Made by a program: the position numbers and the translations under genes. A stretch of DNA of 64,000 nucleotides from assembly GCF_014195635.1 (NCBI RefSeq), contig NZ_JACICC010000008.1, positions 62,001-126,000 of the forward strand. Reading direction: 5' to 3'. The notes under the pieces were generated by a model that was given only the letters and a program-made list of their open reading frames with translations, was not told the origin of the DNA and made no database searches. The stretch comes from Pseudochelatococcus contaminans. Lineage in GTDB: Bacteria > Pseudomonadota > Alphaproteobacteria > Rhizobiales > Beijerinckiaceae. Below are positions 58,922 through 64,000 of this stretch, in pieces. Each line of letters starts with the position of its first letter. The stretch's first letter is position 1.

Positions 58922-60535
58922 TCACGATGGCTGCCGACGGGAGGCTTTCGAGAACTTTGAAATGACGATCTTTGCAGTAACGAGCACGGGCGCGGCCGCG
59001 AGGAAGAACAGCGCGATCGTTAGAAATGCGGTATTGAAGGCGATCACCGTTGCCTGAGTTGCAATTTCGCGACCGAGCATCTGAATGGCGGACTGGGCGG
59101 CTGCGCCTGCTTCCATGCCGCGAGCCGTCAGGGCCTTGGTCATCATCGCAATGTGCTCAGACACGGCGATGTTGCCGGGCACGATGTGAGCGCCTAGCAC
59201 GCTTTTATTCAGGGCGGTCTGATGATCAATAAGCGTTTCAAGGAACGCGACACCGAGCAGACCGCCCGTTTGACGGCCAACATTAAACAGGCCGACGCCA
59301 TACGCCACGAGTGGCCGCTGAAGGTCTACGAGCGTGATCAACGTGATCGACAGGAACAGGAAGCCGAGACCGAAACCTCGAAGGACAATGGCGGGCATCA
59401 TGTCTGGTGCGCCGCTCTCACCATTTGATCCAGACAGCATCCACATCGTCGCCATGAAAATAAGTATGCCGAACGGGACCGTAATGATCGGCGGGCGTCC
59501 TCTTCGGACGAGGAAAGCTGTTATCAGCAAGCTTGCGATGAACACGCCGCCGCTGGGAAGCAGGAGCATGCCTGCACCCGTCGCGGTCATTCCCAGAACA
59601 GAAACGGCAAAAGACGGTATGAGGTAGGCGCTGCCGAACAGCGCCACGCCTGCTGCAAAGCTCGCCAGAAAGCCGAAGGCAAATCCTTCATCCCGGAAAA
59701 TCGCGAAATTAAGCAGAGCGCCATTGCGCTGCGCGCGGAATTGCTGGAGGAGGAACAGTAGGAACGCAAGTCCGCCGATGGCGGAAAGACGGCCAATGCG
59801 AGGCTCTTCGAGCCAGTTCCAACGGCTTCCCTGATTAAAGACATAGGTCAGGCAGAAAGCCGCGATCGTGAAAAGCGCGAGTCCTATCCAATCGAGACGC
59901 GCCTGGTGTACTTCGGTATCCTTGCCGAGGTTCGTCGATGCAAGGATCGCTACGCCCGCCAACCCGACAGGTACGATTGCGAGGAAAATCCAGGTCCACG
60001 ACAAGGTATCGATGAACCAGCCCTGCATAGATGGCGCTAGAGTCGCGGGCGCGACGACGGCTCCCATCGCGAATAGCGCTTGAATGATAGGTTGTTGTGT
60101 ACGCGGGAATGCCTGCAACAGCATCGTTTGGCCGCTCACAAGCAGAAGGCCACCCGACATTCCTTGCAAGAGTCGCAAGAAGAACAGGAGATCGAGATTG
60201 GCCGTGAAGGCCGCACATCCGCACGCAAGCGTCATAAGGCCCGTGGCCGCTCGAAGGCACGTTTGCGCGGAAAGCCGACCCATCAACCACGGCGCAAGCA
60301 GAAAGAAGCACAGCTTTACGGCAGTATAGCCGACGTCGAGGCGCGCGAATTCATCGGGCGTGGCATGGATGTCGCCCAACATATCCAGGCGTCCGAATGA
60401 CAAGATTGTAGAAGCGACTGCCTCGGTGAGCGCTGAGAGCGTGACACCGACAACGAGTAATGCCGCCGATGTCGCTCCGAGGGGGTGGCTCACCGAGGCA
60501 GCCTCAACCGGATCAGTTGCGTGGGTGGGGGTCAA
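58922..60535 (-). CDS. emrB: MFS multidrug efflux transporter, DHA2/EmrB type
   Basis: Inner-membrane proton antiporter with about 14 membrane segments. 537 residues. The region after helix 4 (LLQGMSGGLLLVSGQTMLLQ) and the central FNQGSRWNWLEEPRIG linker are typical of the DHA2 family. A TTG start at 60535 overlaps the upstream emrA stop (TTGA, 60535-60532), with GGGAGG 9 nt before it, so the pair is translationally coupled. Pumps of this type export drugs or hydrophobic toxins; the substrate is unknown. Confidence 0.88.
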   Translation of the reverse strand: MTPTHATDPVEAASVSHPLGATSAALLVVGVTLSALTEAVASTILSFGRLDMLGDIHATPDEFARLDVGYTAVKLCFFLLAPWLMGRLSAQTCLRAATGLMTLACGCAAFTANLDLLFFLRLLQGMSGGLLLVSGQTMLLQAFPRTQQPIIQALFAMGAVVAPATLAPSMQGWFIDTLSWTWIFLAIVPVGLAGVAILASTNLGKDTEVHQARLDWIGLALFTIAAFCLTYVFNQGSRWNWLEEPRIGRLSAIGGLAFLLFLLQQFRAQRNGALLNFAIFRDEGFAFGFLASFAAGVALFGSAYLIPSFAVSVLGMTATGAGMLLLPSGGVFIASLLITAFLVRRGRPPIITVPFGILIFMATMWMLSGSNGESGAPDMMPAIVLRGFGLGFLFLSITLITLVDLQRPLVAYGVGLFNVGRQTGGLLGVAFLETLIDHQTALNKSVLGAHIVPGNIAVSEHIAMMTKALTARGMEAGAAAQSAIQMLGREIATQATVIAFNTAFLTIALFFLAAAPVLVTAKIVISKFSKASRRQPS

Positions 60536-61578
60536 CGCGCATCGCCTCCCGATCCGGTTGTACGAATGGCAACACGCGCCGATAGCCCAGGCACGAGGCG
60601 TCCCTGCAGCGGATTTCCGTCGAGAGTGATCTTGACCGGCACGCGCTGGACGACGCGGACAAAATTCCCGGTTGCGTTGTCAGAAGGTATCAGGCTGAAT
60701 GATGCACCTGTGCCAGGAGCAAGGCTGACAACCGTTCCAGTTATCTCAGCATGTGCGTAGCCATCGATCCGTATCCTTGCCTTCTGACCTGGCTGGATGT
60801 GTTCGAGTTGGACTTCCTTGAAATTGGCGACAAGCCAGATGTTGTCGACGGGCACAATATCGAGCAGCGATGTCCCGGTAGTAACAAAACGGCCAACACG
60901 AGCCTGTCGATTGCCGATTACTCCCGCTACGGGAGCGCGGACGACCGTGTTGTCTAGATCGATTTGGGCGAGATCGCGAGCTGCCTCGGCCTGCTTCAGC
61001 GCCGCCTCAGCAGCCTGTTTCTGGGCAGCAAGTGCATTCAGTTTCCTATTGGCCGCCTCCAAGGCCGCCTTCGCACCATCGACGGCTGCATTGGCTTGCT
61101 CGCTGCCGGCCTGCGCCTGCTCGAATTGTGCCTCGCTCGCTGTGCGTGATCGGGCGAGGCTCTCATAGCGCTCGAAGTTCAACCGCGCGAGAGTTTGGGC
61201 GGCAACTGCCGAGGCCAGTTGCGCCTTCGCTTGCGCGATGGCCGCGTCCTGCAAGCTACGCTCCGCTTCCAGATTGGCCAAGGCGGCATTCGCAGCCGCA
61301 ATATTTGCATCTGCCTGTGCGAGCCGGGCCTTATAGTCACGGTCGTCGATGCGAAACAGGATGTCACCGGCCTTCACCTGTTGGTTGTCATCGACGCGCA
61401 CATCAACGATATAGCCCGCCACTTTCGGAGCGAGTGATGTGATATCTGCCCTGAGATAGGCGTTGTCGGTGGTCTCTTCGTATCTCCCACTCCCCCACCA
61501 GCCCCAACCCATGACGCTTAGGGCAAGTATTAGGCAGGCCAAACCGCCCAAGATCACAATTCTAAGAAGTCGTTGCAC
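60532..61578 (-). CDS. emrA: Membrane-fusion efflux subunit, HlyD/EmrA type
   Basis: Periplasmic adaptor of the EmrAB-type pump. 348 residues. One N-terminal membrane anchor (IVILGGLACLILALSVMGWG), then a biotinyl-lipoyl-like half (LAPKVAGYIVDVRVDDNQQV), an Ala/Gln/Glu-rich coiled-coil hairpin (about 95-190) and the returning lipoyl half (VRAPVAGVIGNRQARVGRFV) with the beta-barrel domain. Faces tetR across a 95-nt region with a palindromic operator. Confidence 0.9.
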   Translation of the reverse strand: MQRLLRIVILGGLACLILALSVMGWGWWGSGRYEETTDNAYLRADITSLAPKVAGYIVDVRVDDNQQVKAGDILFRIDDRDYKARLAQADANIAAANAALANLEAERSLQDAAIAQAKAQLASAVAAQTLARLNFERYESLARSRTASEAQFEQAQAGSEQANAAVDGAKAALEAANRKLNALAAQKQAAEAALKQAEAARDLAQIDLDNTVVRAPVAGVIGNRQARVGRFVTTGTSLLDIVPVDNIWLVANFKEVQLEHIQPGQKARIRIDGYAHAEITGTVVSLAPGTGASFSLIPSDNATGNFVRVVQRVPVKITLDGNPLQGRLVPGLSARVAIRTTGSGGDAR

Positions 61579-61615
61579 GAATGATCACCTTTGGTACGGA
61601 CTATTACCAGTTGCC

Positions 61616-61648
61616 TTGACCAGTACGGTAACTTACCGTACCCGTCAA
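61616..61648. promoter_or_regulatory. Divergent emrA/tetR promoters with a 19-bp palindromic operator
   Basis: GTACGGTAACTTACCGTAC (61623-61641) is a perfect palindrome with 9-bp arms. On the minus strand TTGACG (61648-61643), a 17-nt spacer and TACTGG (61625-61620) make an emrA promoter whose spacer is filled by the palindrome. On the plus strand TTGACC (61616-61621) stands 17 nt before a weak -10. A repressor bound to the palindrome would block both. A weaker GGTA/TACC repeat lies at about 61592-61607. Confidence 0.75.
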
Positions 61649-61673
61649 TTGGAATCTGCGTTGGAGAGTCAGA

Positions 61674-62321
61674 GTGACCAGTTCAATCACTGCAAGGCGC
61701 CGCGCCTCGGAGCAGCGGAGAGCCACCATCCTCAAGGCGGCGGCGGCTGTCTTTTTCGAGCAAGGCTACGCAGCCACGAGCATCGACGCAATAATCGCGC
61801 AGATCGGCGGATCTAAACGCAACATCTATAACGAGTTCGGCAGCAAGGAGGGCCTGTTCACGGCACTCGTCTCGGAAGCCGCGGAAGAAGCGCTGGAAGC
61901 CCTTGCGGTCGAAAACATCGGCAGTCGCGATCTTGACGGATCGCTAAGCGAATTCGGGCGCCGGCTTCTGGGTATATATATGTCATCGACGCTCATCGGT
62001 GTGCTCCGTACCGTAATGGCAGAGGCCTCACGTTTTCCGGAGCTTGCAAAGGCCTTCTACGAGAAAGGACCCGGACGCACGTCTGATCGGCTGACCGCTG
62101 TCCTTGAGGTGGCTCGTGCGAGGGGCGAGATTGACGTCCCCGATTGCCGCATGGCGGCCGAACACTTCGTCGGCATGCTGCGCGACAACCTGCATCTGAG
62201 GGTACTTCTCGGGCTACAAGATCCGCCGGAAGCGAAAGATGCCGAAGCTATCGTCGCGTCGGTGGTGAGCATCTTCCTCAAAGGCGTACGAGCCGATCGC
62301 ACCGTCTCGGAGATGCACTGA
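61674..62321 (+). CDS. TetR/AcrR family repressor, divergent from emrAB
   Basis: 215 residues with an N-terminal helix-turn-helix (about 17-60: ILKAAAAVFFEQGYAATSID, then IGGSKRNIYNEFGSKEGLF) and a C-terminal ligand domain of the AefR/TetR_C type (ELAKAFYEKGPGRTSDRL). The GTG start has GGAGAG upstream. Its position opposite emrAB and the palindrome between them make it the likely local repressor. A close paralogue is encoded at the right edge of the window. Confidence 0.92.
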   Translation: MTSSITARRRASEQRRATILKAAAAVFFEQGYAATSIDAIIAQIGGSKRNIYNEFGSKEGLFTALVSEAAEEALEALAVENIGSRDLDGSLSEFGRRLLGIYMSSTLIGVLRTVMAEASRFPELAKAFYEKGPGRTSDRLTAVLEVARARGEIDVPDCRMAAEHFVGMLRDNLHLRVLLGLQDPPEAKDAEAIVASVVSIFLKGVRADRTVSEMH

Positions 62322-62472
62322 AAACCCATTTATACCATGAAAGATACCCGCACGGGCGAGCAATATGCTCGCGCGCGCAATCTCGCTGCGACTGATCCAG
62401 CAAAGCATCGATGAGCGTCATAGGGGCGACTTTATCCCGCTCAAGCAAATCAAAACTCATGTCGGGGAGGCA

Positions 62473-63489
62473 ATGCCGGATCTATCGCTCGATTTGAAAT
62501 ACCTACGGTATGCACTTGCCGCAGCTCAGCACCAAAGTTTCCGGCGCGCGGCGTCAGCGCTTAATATCTCACAATCAACTTTGGTGCGGCGGGTGCAGTT
62601 GCTTGAGCATAGAATCGGCTTTCGCATATTTGACCGCGGCCCTAGCGGGGTAAGGCTAACCAGCGCAGGCGAACTTTTCCTCGAAGAGGCATCGGTAGGA
62701 ATGCATCAGCTCAGCCACGCAATTGAACTCGCATCGTCGGTTCGACGCGGCGAGCGTGGGGAGATTCAGGTAGGCGTTCTATTATCGCTTGCTGCTGGCC
62801 CCCTCCACATTGCGCTTCGGGAGTTCCACCGACGCTATCCGCATATTCGGGTATCATTCCACGAAGGAACCGCCGAGCAAGACCTCGCGCGGGTGACGAC
62901 CGGAGAACTCGATATTTCCTTCATCGCCGGAGAACCGAAACTCGCGGGGCAAAAGGCCCTTCGGGTTTGGTCGGAAAGCGTCCATGTCGCCCTTCCCGCT
63001 GACCATCGTCTAGCTGATCATCACGAGTTGCATTGGTCCGACCTCAAGGAGGAGACTTTCTTGGTGACGCGGCAAGGTGCGGGACCGGAGGTTCGGGATT
63101 ATCTCGTGCGAAAACTATCGGCGCCTGGCTTCAGACCAAAAATTGATGTTCACAATGTCAGCCGGCAGAGCCTCCTCAATGTTGTTGCGATGGGATACGG
63201 CATTACGCTCGCGAGCAGTTCCATCATTGGTGGTACGGCGGACGGAATCAGGTTTCGCCCCATTTGCGGCGATCCCGAGTTGCTCCCTTGGACGGCGATC
63301 TGGTCACCGGGAAACTCAAACCCCGCGCTTCAATACCTGCTTCGCATTGTCAATGAGGTCTCGTCGGGCAAAATGCCAAAGCGCCACGCGAACGGAGTCC
63401 GGCGGTTCATCGCGTTCGCGGTCTATTTCAATGCCTTCCAGCACTCTTGGATTGACGCGATGGGCCAGCTTCTTGAGGCGATTCTCTGA
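62473..63489 (+). CDS. LysR family transcriptional regulator
   Basis: 338 residues from MPDLSLDLKYLRYALAAAQH. Winged helix-turn-helix at about 8-65 (FRRAASALNISQSTLVRRVQ, then RIGFRIFDR), followed by a periplasmic-binding-protein-like effector domain (GEIQVGVLLSLAAGPLHIAL and later GYGITLASSS). The C-terminal tail of roughly 35 residues beyond the domain is longer than usual. The start at 62473 follows GGGGAGG closely; an earlier in-frame start (62365) is possible but lies outside homology. The target is unknown; neighbours suggest efflux or stress genes. Confidence 0.85.
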   Translation: MPDLSLDLKYLRYALAAAQHQSFRRAASALNISQSTLVRRVQLLEHRIGFRIFDRGPSGVRLTSAGELFLEEASVGMHQLSHAIELASSVRRGERGEIQVGVLLSLAAGPLHIALREFHRRYPHIRVSFHEGTAEQDLARVTTGELDISFIAGEPKLAGQKALRVWSESVHVALPADHRLADHHELHWSDLKEETFLVTRQGAGPEVRDYLVRKLSAPGFRPKIDVHNVSRQSLLNVVAMGYGITLASSSIIGGTADGIRFRPICGDPELLPWTAIWSPGNSNPALQYLLRIVNEVSSGKMPKRHANGVRRFIAFAVYFNAFQHSWIDAMGQLLEAIL

Positions 63490-63514
63490 TTTGAGGGCCG
63501 ACTGCGCACATTAC

Positions 63515-64000
63515 TCACTGTGGACGCTTAGGTTGGGTGAGAATGCCGTCGAGGAAAATTGCCACAGCAGAATCGACGACCTTCTTCTTCTCGTCCACAG
63601 TCAACGGAGGTTGCAGACCTAGCACGACGCGCAGGTGAATGTTGTCGCGTAGCATTCCGGTGAAATGATCTGCCACGATGCGGCAATCGTCAATTTCAAT
63701 CTCGCCGCGCTGCTTTGCGTCTTCCAACACCTCGGCAAGCCGAAGAGCAGTACGGCCAGGACCGCGATCATAGAACGCTTTCGCAAGATCCGGGAATCGG
63801 AACGCCTCGGCCATCGTCACCCGATAGACGCCGATTAGTTTTGGCGACATGTAGATTTCGATCAGCTTTTGGGCAAATTCTGTGAGGGTCTCGCGCAGAT
63901 TTCGCCCGCCGATTTCCTCGGCGGTGAGCGCTCGAAGTGCGCTTTCTGCCGCTTCGGAGACAATCGCCGTGAACAGGCCCTCCTTGCTGCCGAACTCGTT
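63515..64000 (-). CDS. TetR family regulator, N-terminus beyond window edge
   Basis: 161 codons plus stop; the frame is open to the last base. It begins inside the helix-turn-helix (NEFGSKEGLFTAIVSEAAES) and continues through a C-terminal domain with DLAKAFYDRGPGRTALRL and HFTGMLRDNIHLRVVLGLQ. It aligns without gaps over most of its length to the TetR at 61674-62321, and the first 35 bases of the shared segment are identical, so the two are recent paralogues. A downstream start would give only 111 residues and is not credible. Confidence 0.88.
   Translation of the reverse strand, partial: NEFGSKEGLFTAIVSEAAESALRALTAEEIGGRNLRETLTEFAQKLIEIYMSPKLIGVYRVTMAEAFRFPDLAKAFYDRGPGRTALRLAEVLEDAKQRGEIEIDDCRIVADHFTGMLRDNIHLRVVLGLQPPLTVDEKKKVVDSAVAIFLDGILTQPKRPQ

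Overview
The window is a contiguous stretch of an alphaproteobacterial chromosome. The evidence is the LexA box of the form GTTC-N7-GTTC beside recA, a SAM-II type riboswitch, the recA-alaS and fabD-fabG-acpP-fabF-mltG-gmk gene order, the cysG-DUF2849-cysI-DUF934-cysH sulfite module, and an iscS-sufBCDS-sufT-sufA cluster. The family cannot be fixed from the sequence alone. Coding strands are moderately GC-rich with strong Shine-Dalgarno (SD) sites. Layout: 1-7916 is the translation block on the minus strand: tRNA-Tyr, tRNA-Gly, tuf copy 2, tRNA-Trp, a strong terminator, then rpsL-rpsG-fusA-tuf copy 1-rpsJ-rplC-rplD running off the left edge. The secE-nusG-rplKAJL-rpoBC genes often found between tRNA-Trp and rpsL are absent here. 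8150-12247 holds rlmB, anmK, tyrS and a PRC-barrel protein. 12470-16044 holds the minus-strand set pepA-holC-S10 peptidase. 16555-22332 carries the LPS export genes lptF-lptG-lptD and then rsmA. 22342-32431 is a long minus-strand housekeeping run: recA (SOS box), alaS, fabD, fabG, acpP, fabF, mltG, gmk. 32699-44913 is a sulfate assimilation supercluster on the minus strand: uptake (cysP-cysT-cysW-cysA), siroheme (cysG), sulfite reduction (cysI with two small partner genes), cysH, and activation (cysD, cysNC). Together they take extracellular sulfate to sulfide. 45151-45320, pointing away from cysP, has a sigma70-like promoter and a SAM-II aptamer with no methionine gene after it. 46212-48393 holds a lipid A acyltransferase and a DUF1223 protein. 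48440-55644 is the SUF iron-sulfur cluster operon, which uses cysteine sulfur and would supply the FeS clusters of CysI and CysH. 56601-57420 is a tRNA-rich stretch. It contains a tRNA-Leu(UAA) interrupted by a 213-nt group I intron and, just upstream, a degenerate tRNA-Leu-like element. 57613-64000 looks like an accessory block: a class III nucleotide cyclase, an EmrAB-type efflux pair divergent from a TetR repressor with a perfect 19-bp palindrome between them, a LysR regulator, and a second, paralogous TetR gene cut by the window end. The most notable items are the intron-containing tRNA-Leu and the orphan SAM-II riboswitch. Next in interest are the sequence-identical tuf pair with conversion limits at the CDS edges, the pentanucleotide GATC array at the end of fabG, and the broken str-region gene order. 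No CRISPR array, rRNA gene, transposase or integrase was seen.
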